Assembly: GCA_021793855.1 (NCBI GenBank)
Contig: JAJYRY010000047.1
Coordinates: 1 to 7,183, forward strand
Reading direction: 5' to 3'
DNA length: 7,183 nucleotides
Source: Thermoplasmata archaeon
GTDB taxonomy: Archaea; Thermoplasmatota; Thermoplasmata; Thermoplasmatales; GCA-001856825
The notes beneath the pieces are model-generated. The model was not told the origin of the DNA and did not search any database. It saw only the letters and a list, made by a program, of their open reading frames with translations. This document shows, one piece after another, positions 1 to 5,997 of this stretch (position 1 is the stretch's first letter; each line of letters begins with the position of its first letter). A program made the position numbers and the translations under genes.

Positions 1-377
1 ACAACACCGTTATAGGCGGTCTAGAGGACGGCATCATAGTCAATGCAGTGGCACCAGGTGCGGCGGACATTGGAAACGAGATATGGGCTAACTATGTGGA
101 ACTCGGAGCGTTCCAGAGGATCAACAACCCACCATTCGACAACGCATCTGATCTTGACTTGGCTCCTGCGCCCAACGCAATCGCAATCATTGCAGACATG
201 ACGCCACAGAACACACATCCAGCTCCGCCTGTAGCTCAGGGGAACACGGTTATTGACAATATAATAGCCAACGAAGCGGTAGGAATATGGGTTGCTAACG
301 CAAACGGAGGTCTCTACTTAGACAACACGTTCCAAAACGTTACGATAAATTTCCAGTCATTCACCGGTGTAGGGTAA
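1..377 (+). CDS. C-terminal end of a beta-helix repeat surface protein (partial)
   Basis: The frame is open from the left edge (first full codon at position 3) to TAA at 375-377, giving 124 residues with no clear start, so this is the 3' end of a longer gene. Short asparagine- and glycine-rich strand repeats are visible: NTVIGG at residues 2-6 region, GNEIWANYV near 24-32, GNTVIDNII at 80-88, then GIWVANANGG and LYLDNTFQNVTI. Spaced N-x-hydrophobic-x-N rungs of this kind are typical of right-handed parallel beta-helix proteins (pectate-lyase-like or NosD-like folds), which in archaea are mostly exported or cell-surface proteins. Between the rungs lies a proline- and alanine-rich insert (about residues 46-78, with PAPN and HPAPPV). 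No C-terminal membrane anchor is present; the chain ends shortly after the last rung. A GTG at 48 could be called as a start, but the frame and the repeat pattern continue upstream of it. The enzymatic or binding role cannot be told from this fragment. Confidence 0.78.
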   Translation, partial: NTVIGGLEDGIIVNAVAPGAADIGNEIWANYVELGAFQRINNPPFDNASDLDLAPAPNAIAIIADMTPQNTHPAPPVAQGNTVIDNIIANEAVGIWVANANGGLYLDNTFQNVTINFQSFTGVG

Positions 378-399
378 CAAGCGCGTCGAAGCAGATACA

Positions 400-597
400 A
401 TGTCTCACAAAATACGAGTAACTATGATAGTACGGGAAGTGTTTCCATTAGGAGGAAGCGTGTTAGCGAATTGGTTCCATGATGTTGAAAGGAGGGTTAG
501 GAAGAGAGCCAAGGACAAGACTTTAAGAATCAAGCAGCCGATAGTTCTGTCTCTTTGGTTTGCCTTCATCCGACTATCTGACAGATCGACCTATTAG
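400..597 (+). CDS. doubtful 65-residue basic open reading frame
   Basis: An ATG at 400 opens 65 codons to TAG at 595-597, ten bases before the next gene's ATG. The product would be strongly basic in its middle part (ERRVRKRAKDK), with a hydrophobic tail (VLSLWFAFI). I recognise no family. Against it: no Shine-Dalgarno-like sequence and no TATA-like element lie at the right distance, and a weak TATA-like element for the downstream genes sits inside it. For it: the codons used are not unlike those of the neighbours, and its spacing to the next gene would suit an operon. I list it mainly because the 230-base gap otherwise holds no gene; chance is the likelier explanation. Confidence 0.2.
   Translation: MSHKIRVTMIVREVFPLGGSVLANWFHDVERRVRKRAKDKTLRIKQPIVLSLWFAFIRLSDRSTY
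521..528 (+). promoter_or_regulatory. weak TATA-like element upstream of the tandem membrane genes
   Basis: CTTTAAGA follows a purine-rich stretch (AAGGACAAGA) that could serve as a TFB-recognition element. Transcription would start near 550 and give a leader of about 57 bases, consistent with the Shine-Dalgarno-like GGTGA at 599-603 that the first gene uses. The match is poor compared with the other TATA boxes in this window, so the operon could instead be transcribed from further upstream. Confidence 0.3.
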
Positions 598-607
598 TGG
601 TGAAAAA

Positions 608-1186
608 ATGCAGGAAGATATCCAAAGTTTCCAGAAAGTTGATTGGAAGAAGATATTTGTGAGGGGTCTACCCATGCTCATCGTACCCGTTGCAATCCTC
701 ATTTTAATTGTTCTCGTGAAGAGTTTCTACTTTCTCGAGTACTTTCACGTTGTTTCGGGTTCAGCTTGGACCGGAATGGATCTTGTCATGGGCATATTTT
801 TTGGCTACATCATGGCTGGATTATCACCAAAACAAAGAGGAGAGGTTGCAATAAGACTTACTCCTGTAATGCTTTTCTTTATGCCATCGATCACTACAAC
901 CACTATAACCGCTGGGCTCTACCTCATACGACCTCTAGGTATATCCATATTCAATCCCTATTTCATCGAGGTGGGAGTCATCGTAATTGTAATGATGATT
1001 CAGGGAATTGGAATATTCCTACCCAATGAACTGAGAGTGTACCTAGAGATAGTACGTGGGTCGAAAGATGTCGGAAAAATAGTTAGGCTAACCATGATGA
1101 ACCTACGGTTATCGTTGATACAACTCATCCTTCAGATAGTTCTCATCCTTTTCATGGCACACTTTGCAACGGGTGTACCTTTATGA
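608..1186 (+). CDS. five-helix integral membrane protein, first of a tandem paralogous pair
   Basis: This encodes 192 residues from ATG 608. GGTGA at 599-603 lies four bases before this ATG, which decides the start over the in-frame TTG at 560. After a polar N-terminus (residues 1-18) about five membrane helices can be drawn: 20-42, 47-70, 86-106, 117-138 and 165-185. The distinctive part is H47-x-x-x-G-x-x-W54-T-G-x-D58 at the start of helix 2, followed by LSP (72-74) and R83-L-T-P86 in the loop before helix 3. A histidine next to a W-x-G motif at the start of a helix resembles small membrane families of the DUF2269/CopD/HemJ sort, some of which bind heme or metal, but I cannot assign this protein to any of them. 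The stop codon overlaps the next ATG (ATGA), so the two genes are probably translationally coupled and the products may assemble together. Function is unknown. Confidence 0.85.
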   Translation: MQEDIQSFQKVDWKKIFVRGLPMLIVPVAILILIVLVKSFYFLEYFHVVSGSAWTGMDLVMGIFFGYIMAGLSPKQRGEVAIRLTPVMLFFMPSITTTTITAGLYLIRPLGISIFNPYFIEVGVIVIVMMIQGIGIFLPNELRVYLEIVRGSKDVGKIVRLTMMNLRLSLIQLILQIVLILFMAHFATGVPL

Positions 1187-1731
1187 CAACAAACTCGCAG
1201 CATGGAGTCGTAAGCCGTATGGGAATTATCTCCGTGTTAGTCCCTCTGATTGCTGTCGTTGCTGCTCTGGTAATCCGAAATCTGCTCATCCTGGACTATG
1301 TACACATTCTGCTTGGGGCAATATGGACTGGAGTGGACGTATTCTTTGGAGTCATCTTCCGACTAATATTTAGAGAACTGAGCCCAGATACCAGAGCTTC
1401 TGTCGCAATCCGGATGACTCCGGCCACGCTATTCTTCGTGCCTACTGCATCAATACTCACGCCTCTAGTCGGCTACTATCTTGCTATCCGTGAAAATGTA
1501 TGGGATCCGACCAGCGGTCTTTTCACATGGATTTTCATCGTCGGAATTCTTTTGGTAGTTACGGGCTTCCTTACAGTGTTTCCAAACTCACTCCTTATAG
1601 CACGTTCTGGGAAAACTGATGATATAACACTCAAACGGCGTTTCTCATGGATAAGTAATGGTGCTTTGTTACAACTAGCCTTCCAGATTGTGATAATAAG
1701 CTTGATGGCGGTCATTGTTGTCTTCCACTAG
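1183..1731 (+). CDS. five-helix integral membrane protein, second of a tandem paralogous pair
   Basis: This encodes 182 residues. The ATG at 1183 overlaps the TGA of the preceding gene by four bases, and GGGTG at 1171-1175 may serve as ribosome binding site. Helices are likely at 14-32, 36-62, 79-101, 113-135 and 160-180. It is a diverged copy of its neighbour: residues 41-100 align without gaps to residues 47-106 of the upstream protein, with 27 of 60 identical by my count. Shared positions include H41, G45, W48-T-G50, D52, LSP at 66-68, R77-x-T-P80 and G97. The N- and C-terminal parts diverge more. Retention of the His/Trp/Asp motif in both copies suggests that it is functional, perhaps in cofactor or ion binding inside the membrane. 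That is inference, and the reaction or substrate is unknown. A hairpin lies ten bases after the stop. Confidence 0.85.
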   Translation: MTTNSQHGVVSRMGIISVLVPLIAVVAALVIRNLLILDYVHILLGAIWTGVDVFFGVIFRLIFRELSPDTRASVAIRMTPATLFFVPTASILTPLVGYYLAIRENVWDPTSGLFTWIFIVGILLVVTGFLTVFPNSLLIARSGKTDDITLKRRFSWISNGALLQLAFQIVIISLMAVIVVFH

Positions 1732-1740
1732 CTAAGCTCT

Positions 1741-1766
1741 GAGAATTGTAAGAACACACGATTCTT
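1741..1766 (+). terminator. hairpin after the tandem membrane genes, possible terminator
   Basis: AGAATTGT (1742-1749) pairs with ACGATTCT (1758-1765) across an eight-base loop, with one G-U pair inside and another possible at the base. It begins ten bases after the stop codon and ahead of the next promoter, a sensible place for a 3' end. Only a short T-run (CTTTC) follows, so it is not a textbook intrinsic terminator; it may instead protect the mRNA end. Confidence 0.35.
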
Positions 1767-1808
1767 TCACGTGCAGGATTTGCAGTCAGTAGTCTTGAGG
1801 GGAATAGG

Positions 1809-1816
1809 TTTAAAAA
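1809..1816 (+). promoter_or_regulatory. TATA box of the 1848 gene
   Basis: TTTAAAAA is preceded by GAATAGG. Its centre, near 1812, places transcription start at about 1838-1840, just before the GTG at 1848. The TTG at 1824 would lie upstream of the transcript, which argues against it as a start. Confidence 0.55.
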
Positions 1817-1847
1817 TGAAATTTTGTTAAATGTTGAGGGAAGTCGA

Positions 1848-2219
1848 GTGGAAAGAGGAGTAGAGATAACGTTCAAAGTAGCAGACAAAGATGAAAGGCA
1901 GATTACGGAAGCGCTTGCCAATCTAGTGGGTAACGAGTTCTTGAGTAGGATTGAAATAGATTGGAGGATATTTCACGTTAAACTCGAGAACGAAAGATTC
2001 TACAAGGTTTGTTTCACCGGACAGAAGATGTCGAAACTTCACCCCATCCTGGAGAAAGAAGTGAGAGAAAGATTTGAAGCACTCTCTGGGAGCAGCAAGG
2101 AAGAAATTTTGAACTTGTACAACGCAGAGGAGAAAAAGAAAACATTCAGGAGACAGTACGCCAAAGAAGTGCAAGAGGAATATGATTTATGGCAGGACAA
2201 TTTTTGGGCATATTTCTGA
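1848..2219 (+). CDS. small charged soluble protein of unknown function
   Basis: GTG at 1848 gives 123 residues. I choose it because GAGGGA (1836-1841) sits about seven bases upstream as a Shine-Dalgarno-like sequence and the TATA box lies too close to the upstream in-frame TTG at 1824. The N-terminal half looks like a mixed alpha/beta unit: a strand (VEITFKVAD), a helix (QITEALANLV), and two strands (RIEIDWRIFHVKL and RFYKVCFTG). The C-terminal half is helical and very rich in lysine and glutamate (from KLHPILEKEV through EEKKKTFRRQYAKEVQEEYD) and ends in an aromatic tail, DNFWAYF. There is no signal peptide or membrane helix. I do not recognise the family. It has its own promoter and is followed by an independent one, so neighbouring genes say little about its role. 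Confidence 0.75.
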   Translation: MERGVEITFKVADKDERQITEALANLVGNEFLSRIEIDWRIFHVKLENERFYKVCFTGQKMSKLHPILEKEVRERFEALSGSSKEEILNLYNAEEKKKTFRRQYAKEVQEEYDLWQDNFWAYF

Positions 2220-2244
2220 GCAGGTTCAAGGATCCTAAACAACG

Positions 2245-2252
2245 TATTAATA
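2245..2252 (+). promoter_or_regulatory. TATA box of the amino acid permease gene
   Basis: TATTAATA is centred about 24 bases before the GTG at 2272, so transcription would start at or within a few bases of the start codon. No good Shine-Dalgarno sequence precedes that GTG, which fits a leaderless mRNA. Confidence 0.5.
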
Positions 2253-2271
2253 GCTAGTCTCATGACGAGAT

Positions 2272-3549
2272 GTGAGTAAGCCCAGGATATCAATGTGGCA
2301 GGCTGCTTCCATCGGTCTAGGTAACATCATCGGTGCCGGTATATTTGTGCTCGCTGGTGTCGTTATCAAAGATTCCGGGCCGGGGGCAATCATTGCGTTT
2401 GCCTTTACTGCCTTCCTGGCAATGACTGTCGCGTTCAACAGTGCTGAACTCTCTTCGAAGATAATTTCGCATGGGGGGCTCTACTCTTTCACGAGGGTTA
2501 CGATGGGCGATTCCCTAGGTTTCCTCGTGGGGTGGCTCAGGGGAATATCGTACGCGATAGCTGGAGCTGCCGTGACGCTAGGTTTTTCGTCATACTTGTT
2601 GTCATTCTTTCATTCACAGTCAGAGTTCCTCATACTCGCTATCTCTATAATTTTCCTGATTGCCATTATGGCAGTTGATTACGCTGGCATAAGTTTAGTG
2701 GCCAAGATTGAACAGATTCTGGTCTTTGTCACTACTGCAGGGTTGGTCTTGTTCATAATAATTTCCTTCCTCTATGGTAAATGGATTCCCTCGCACTTCA
2801 CTCCTATTCTTCCACACGGACCGATGAGTATAGTGGAAGCTGCTTCGTTGGCATTCTTCGCTTATTCGGGATTCAACACCATTGCTACACTCACACCAGA
2901 GGTGGAGAACGGAAGTAAGAATGTGCCAAAGGCAATAATGATATCACTCGTTGTTAGCACTATTCTTTACATTCTTGTGGTTCTCGGAATGTTGGCGATG
3001 ATGCCTTGGAGACTCTATGGGGTATCTGCGGATCCTCTTGTAAGTGCCCTCAGCTACTCCGGGGCCCCGCTTTTTGTATCGGTGGCGGTCAGTGTTGTTG
3101 CGCTTATTGCAACGGTCACCGTAACCCTTTCGCTGGTAGTTGCAGGCTCAAGAACACTCCTGCAGATGAGCGAGGATGGTCTCTTTCCAAAATGGATAGA
3201 AGGAAAAGGAGGTGACTCACCTAAGAGAGCGGTAATAATAATCGGAGCACTTGCCATACTCTCGCTCTTTCTTGGGAATCTGCAATATATCGCTCTGGCA
3301 TCGAATTTCGGTGTGATATTTTCGTATTCGTTGACGGGAGTGGCCGTGGTTATTGTGAGGAAGAGAAACCTGCCGGGTAAATTCAACAGTCCCCTCTTCC
3401 CTTATCTGCCTATAATCTCGGTCTTCCTATCAGCGTTGATAATGTTTGCTCTTGGAACCCAGGCTCTATATCTCGGCAGTTTGATGATTCTTACTGGAAT
3501 AATAGTTTACTCTTTCCAGGTCAGGGAACGTAAGGTACAAAGTTCTTGA
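2272..3549 (+). CDS. APC-superfamily amino acid permease
   Basis: This 425-residue protein has about twelve predicted membrane helices, the normal size for amino acid/polyamine/organocation (APC) transporters of the inner membrane. The unwound helix-1 signature G-N-I-I-G-A-G-I-F lies at residues 17-25, where members bind the carboxylate and amino group of the substrate. The helix-6 motif F-F-A-Y-S-G-F-N is at 195-202 and continues into the charged loop (TPEVENGSKNVPKAI) common in this family. A family-typical helix-8 end with the R-x-L-x-x-M-x-x-D-G-L-x-P pattern lies near 294-306, followed by SPKRA. It probably imports amino acids by coupling to a proton or sodium gradient; the exact substrate cannot be read from the sequence. 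I choose GTG 2272 because of its TATA spacing. ATG 2293 would leave almost nothing before helix 1 but cannot be excluded. The gene appears monocistronic and converges on pepA. Confidence 0.93.
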   Translation: MSKPRISMWQAASIGLGNIIGAGIFVLAGVVIKDSGPGAIIAFAFTAFLAMTVAFNSAELSSKIISHGGLYSFTRVTMGDSLGFLVGWLRGISYAIAGAAVTLGFSSYLLSFFHSQSEFLILAISIIFLIAIMAVDYAGISLVAKIEQILVFVTTAGLVLFIIISFLYGKWIPSHFTPILPHGPMSIVEAASLAFFAYSGFNTIATLTPEVENGSKNVPKAIMISLVVSTILYILVVLGMLAMMPWRLYGVSADPLVSALSYSGAPLFVSVAVSVVALIATVTVTLSLVVAGSRTLLQMSEDGLFPKWIEGKGGDSPKRAVIIIGALAILSLFLGNLQYIALASNFGVIFSYSLTGVAVVIVRKRNLPGKFNSPLFPYLPIISVFLSALIMFALGTQALYLGSLMILTGIIVYSFQVRERKVQSS

Positions 3550-3590
3550 GGAAACCTGTTCTTGACTCCTTTAGTATTTGAAAATCCAGA

Positions 3591-3600
3591 ATTTTTGTTC
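3591..3600 (+). terminator. possible T-tract terminator of the permease gene
   Basis: A run of five T residues (3592-3596) followed by GTTC lies about 43 bases after the permease stop. Archaeal RNA polymerase often terminates at oligo-T tracts without a hairpin. A second pyrimidine tract, ATTCTTTTCTTG at 3691-3702, is an alternative. Confidence 0.3.
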
Positions 3601-3633
3601 CCGAAAAACTGGCAATGAAACGCAGTAACTTGT

Positions 3634-3648
3634 TCAGCGCAATGCTGA
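3634..3648. repeat. short inverted repeat between convergent genes
   Basis: TCAGC (3634-3638) and GCTGA (3644-3648) are perfect complements around a five-base loop, in the 206-base convergent gap between the permease and pepA. It could be a small hairpin in either read-through transcript. No oligo-T directly follows on either strand. A TATA-like TTTAAAAT at 3670-3677 has no open reading frame after it. I see no other feature in this gap. Confidence 0.3.
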
Positions 3649-3755
3649 GAACCGATGTAAACTAATCTGTTTAAAATTATTTCCTACCATATTCTTTTCT
3701 TGTCCAGCATCGTATAGGATCTTTGGGTTTATTATAGAGAGCCCCTATCGGTAGT

Positions 3756-5186
3756 TTACTCTAATTTCAGGAATTCGTAGAGCAATCTAACTCCATAGCC
3801 TGTCGCTCCCGCAGGTAGATAGGATCTGTGAGAATTGTTCTTCTGTGTCCAGGCAGTTCCAGCTATGTCCAGATGTACCCAAGGAGTATCTCCCACAAAT
3901 CTGCTTAGGAACGCACCAGCTGTTTCAGCCCCTCCCTCCCTTCCGCCAGTATTTTTTATGTCTGCGACCTTGCTCTTTATCTGGTCCTGGAAATCCGAAT
4001 CTATTGGCAACTCCCAGACTTTTTCCCAGGAATTCTCCGATGCTTTCTTGATTTTGTTCTTTAGAGGTTCGTTATTGCCCATGAGCCCTGCATAGTTATT
4101 CCCCAGTGCGACAACACAGGCCCCGGTGAGAGTCGCAAGATCTATCACTTCCGAAGGTTTGAAATTCTTGGTTCCATAGCTCAAAGCATCAGCAAGCACC
4201 AATCTTCCTTCAGCGTCAGTTGATAAGACTTCAGAAGTCACTCCATTGTAATGGGTGAGTATGTCGCCTGGTTTGTACGCATTTCCACCCGGGAGGTTTT
4301 CCGTCAGAGGTGTCATACCGATGACGTGTTTCTTGATTCCTAATTCGGAGATGAGTTTCATTGTCCCAATAACAGCAGAGGCACCGCACTTGTCAAATTT
4401 CATTTCGTCCATTCCTTCCGAAGGTTTGATTGAAATTCCACCGCTGTCGAAAGTTATTCCCTTGCCCACGATCAACGTCGGTTTCTTATCTCTTGGACCA
4501 TACTCGAGGATCAGTAGCTTGGCTGCCTCCTTTGCGGCTCTAGATACACCCTCCAATCCTCCCATACCCAGCTTGAGGAAGTCCTCCCTTACGAAAGACT
4601 TGATAGTTACGCCTTCAATTTTCCGTGCAGTCTTCTCGAAAAAGGAAGGAGTACCAACGGAAGGAGGTAGGTTGGCGATATCTCTGGTAAAATTCACTGC
4701 ATCTGCTAACGCAATTGCTTCCCTTATTGCCATTTCCTTGGACTTAGTTGTTATGAGTATTTTGTCTGCTTTGGCTTTATTCTTCTCACTTCGGTACTTG
4801 TCGAAGTCGTAAGCAGCGAGAGAGATAGAAAAGATAACTTCCTTTGTCTCTTCAGTTGATCCCTTGGGAAGGATGACTTGTATCACTCCCTTAGGAGTAG
4901 ATTTGACTGAGTTGAATGCGGAAGAATAGGATCGGCGAAGCACTTCGTCATCAATTGCTCCCTTCCTTCCTAGCCCGATTAGAATGATTCTCTTCCCCAG
5001 CGTATTGTCGAAGATATCAAAAGTCTCACCGATCTTCCCAGAAAATCCTGACTTCTTTGCATTTGCCAAGGCAGAACTCCCCCTAGTAAAATTCAGAGTA
5101 TCCGGTGGAGTAAAATCTTCAAAAACGGGTGCGATGATCGCGCTTACCTTGCTGGAATAACTTTCAGAGAACTTTTGAAATTCCAT
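3756..5186 (-). CDS. pepA: leucyl aminopeptidase, peptidase family M17
   Basis: This complete 476-residue cytosolic aminopeptidase removes N-terminal amino acids from peptides, normally as a hexamer with two metal ions (Zn or Mn) per active site. An N-terminal alpha/beta domain (about 1-150) is followed by the catalytic domain (about 155-476). All key residues are visible: K242, D247 (in ITFDSGG), D265 (in MKFDKCGAS), and D324 and E326 as metal ligands in the family signature S-T-D-A-E-G-R-L (322-329), with K254 and R328 as catalytic residues. Each sits exactly 28 positions before its E. coli PepA counterpart (K270, D275, D293, D352, E354, K282, R356), so the catalytic core is collinear and the N-terminal domain is somewhat shorter. 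Secondary DNA-binding roles known for E. coli PepA cannot be judged here. ATG 5186 has a TATA box 25-26 bases upstream, so the mRNA is probably leaderless. It likely recycles peptides to amino acids. Confidence 0.97.
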   Translation of the reverse strand: MEFQKFSESYSSKVSAIIAPVFEDFTPPDTLNFTRGSSALANAKKSGFSGKIGETFDIFDNTLGKRIILIGLGRKGAIDDEVLRRSYSSAFNSVKSTPKGVIQVILPKGSTEETKEVIFSISLAAYDFDKYRSEKNKAKADKILITTKSKEMAIREAIALADAVNFTRDIANLPPSVGTPSFFEKTARKIEGVTIKSFVREDFLKLGMGGLEGVSRAAKEAAKLLILEYGPRDKKPTLIVGKGITFDSGGISIKPSEGMDEMKFDKCGASAVIGTMKLISELGIKKHVIGMTPLTENLPGGNAYKPGDILTHYNGVTSEVLSTDAEGRLVLADALSYGTKNFKPSEVIDLATLTGACVVALGNNYAGLMGNNEPLKNKIKKASENSWEKVWELPIDSDFQDQIKSKVADIKNTGGREGGAETAGAFLSRFVGDTPWVHLDIAGTAWTQKNNSHRSYLPAGATGYGVRLLYEFLKLE

Positions 5187-5206
5187 TTTCGAGTATTGTA
5201 TGATTC

Positions 5207-5216
5207 AAAATAAAAG
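5207..5216 (-). promoter_or_regulatory. TATA box of pepA
   Basis: On the minus strand this reads CTTTTATTTT, centred 25-26 bases before the A of the pepA ATG. The transcript should begin at the start codon itself. There is no Shine-Dalgarno-like sequence between the element and the ATG. Confidence 0.6.
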
Positions 5217-5253
5217 TTGTGTGAAACTTCGTCGACAGCAAGTTTGACCCGTA

Positions 5254-5313
5254 TTTTCTTAGAAAAGTGGACCAGTTGTGACAACTAAAATCTCAATCTA
5301 ATCCGAATCGGAT
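5254..5313. repeat. three 13-base odd palindromes in the divergent promoter region
   Basis: Three perfect inverted repeats share the design of six-base arms around one central base: TTTTCT-T-AGAAAA (5254-5266), AGTTGT-G-ACAACT (5274-5286) and ATCCGA-A-TCGGAT (5301-5313). Their centres are 20 and 27 bases apart. Their sequences differ, so they are not copies of one site. They lie between the pepA promoter and the promoter of the 5400 gene, where dimeric regulators could bind, but no regulator is encoded in this window. Confidence 0.45.
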
Positions 5314-5349
5314 GGCAGAATTAAGGACGTATAACTCTGACGTTTGTAT

Positions 5350-5369
5350 GACAATAATCAGACAATTAT
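5350..5369 (+). promoter_or_regulatory. 11-base-spaced direct repeat before the 5400 promoter
   Basis: GACAATAAT (5350-5358) is followed one helical turn later by GACAATTAT (5361-5369), eight of nine bases identical. The second copy runs into the TATA box. Such phased repeats next to a TATA/BRE can be activator or repressor sites; this role is inferred. Confidence 0.3.
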
Positions 5370-5375
5370 TTATAC
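5366..5375 (+). promoter_or_regulatory. TATA box of the 5400 gene
   Basis: TTATTTATAC has its TTTATA core centred about 28 bases before the ATG at 5400. This predicts a leaderless start there and argues against the in-frame ATG at 5385, which is too close to the element to be inside the transcript. Confidence 0.6.
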
Positions 5376-5399
5376 TACCATTCTATGTTATTAATTGCA

Positions 5400-5873
5400 A
5401 TGGCGAATGTATTGTCTGACGGATTGAGCAATAGTGTTATAAGTCAAAGGTTATCCGTCAAGAGTTACAGCGATGCGATATCTATAATCACCATCGTGGA
5501 CTTGGGTGTTATAGTACCATCCATTGTGTTGTTTCTCGCATTCAATTTTAGGTCCCTCACTGTCTTTGGACTTCCATTTCTAATAATCATACTCTCCTTC
5601 TTGTTGTACCTACCATTGGCTATACTTTCTGCCTCGTTCTACTTCGCAAGACACGCTGCCAAGGGAGAGAACAAAGTTTCGAAGGGCAATGTACTTCCAA
5701 TTCTGTTGTTTCTGATTCTAACCTTTACAATTCTAGGCATCTACATTCCATCTATAGAGAAATTAACTCTTATCATACCATCCTTCGGTTCACTCAACAT
5801 TGTTGGGTTTGTAATCGTGGTAGTCAACCTAATGTTCATCATAAAGAATCTCGCTAGGAGCATCAAAGATTAG
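5400..5873 (+). CDS. small four-helix membrane protein of unknown function
   Basis: ATG 5400 gives 157 residues; an in-frame ATG at 5385 would add five but lies only ten bases past the TATA box. The first 27 residues are polar and serine-rich. Four hydrophobic segments follow: about 28-49, 55-82 (long, with a proline at 72), 98-116 and 132-149. A basic, polar loop (ARHAAKGENKVSKGN, 83-97) separates helices 2 and 3, and the end is basic (KNLARSIKD). No conserved charged residue in the helices, cofactor motif or enzyme signature is seen, and I do not recognise the family. It has its own promoter, divergent from pepA, and stands alone: the next gene also has a separate promoter. A small permease subunit, membrane anchor or stress-related protein are all possible. 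Confidence 0.82.
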   Translation: MANVLSDGLSNSVISQRLSVKSYSDAISIITIVDLGVIVPSIVLFLAFNFRSLTVFGLPFLIIILSFLLYLPLAILSASFYFARHAAKGENKVSKGNVLPILLFLILTFTILGIYIPSIEKLTLIIPSFGSLNIVGFVIVVVNLMFIIKNLARSIKD

Positions 5874-5908
5874 TCCGGATTTGGAGGCATCTGAAATATT
5901 CTCGCTCA

Positions 5909-5919
5909 TTATATAAATA
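5909..5919 (+). promoter_or_regulatory. strong additional TATA-like element upstream of the antiporter gene
   Basis: TTATATAAATA is the best TATA match in the window, but it lies about 85 bases before the antiporter ATG. A start near 5940 would give that gene a leader of about 58 bases as a second promoter, or else produce a short RNA. No sizeable reading frame begins near 5940. Confidence 0.4.
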
Positions 5920-5966
5920 AGAATTATGAACAGCAGTCTGGTATTTGCAGACACCAATACAAAATG

Positions 5967-5974
5967 TTATAAAT
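5967..5974 (+). promoter_or_regulatory. proximal TATA box of the antiporter gene
   Basis: TTATAAAT is centred about 27 bases before the ATG at 5998, preceded by an A-rich stretch (ATACAAAATG). This predicts a leaderless antiporter transcript starting at the ATG. Confidence 0.6.
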
Positions 5975-5982
5975 GATTAGGA

Positions 5983-5996
5983 GCTCTTTAAAGAGC
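5983..5996. promoter_or_regulatory. 14-base perfect palindrome between TATA box and start, likely operator
   Basis: GCTCTTTAAAGAGC is a perfect seven-base-arm palindrome that ends one base before the antiporter ATG. It fills the space between the TATA box (5967-5974) and the predicted transcription start. In archaea, dimeric repressors commonly bind exactly there and block polymerase recruitment. The alternative is that in a longer transcript from the upstream TATA element it hides the start codon region; however, a palindrome without a loop folds poorly as RNA. Confidence 0.5.
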
Positions 5997-5997
5997 G

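Noticed and set aside
643..1029. 128-codon plus-strand frame overlapping the first membrane gene
   Set aside because: The product is rich in His, Cys and Trp in a pattern typical of a shifted frame, while the other frame gives a membrane protein with a paralogue next door.
1824..1847. TTG start at 1824 for the small charged protein
   Set aside because: It lies about eight bases after the TATA box, so it would be outside the transcript; the GTG at 1848 has a Shine-Dalgarno-like GAGGGA.
3054..3386. 110-codon minus-strand reading frame inside the permease gene
   Set aside because: It overlaps family-typical permease sequence on the other strand and shows no recognisable protein features.
3670..3755. 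Possible small RNA from the TATA-like TTTAAAAT in the convergent gap
   Set aside because: There is no recognisable RNA structure, no terminator and no reading frame downstream; AT-rich gaps often contain such matches.
4255..4812. 185-codon plus-strand reading frame inside pepA
   Set aside because: It lies entirely antisense to the conserved catalytic region of pepA, whose residues match the family throughout; no promoter or domain supports the opposite strand.
5941..5960. GTATT/AATAC inverted repeat as an RNA element
   Set aside because: The stem is only five weak base pairs over a ten-base loop, and competing pairings are equally good.
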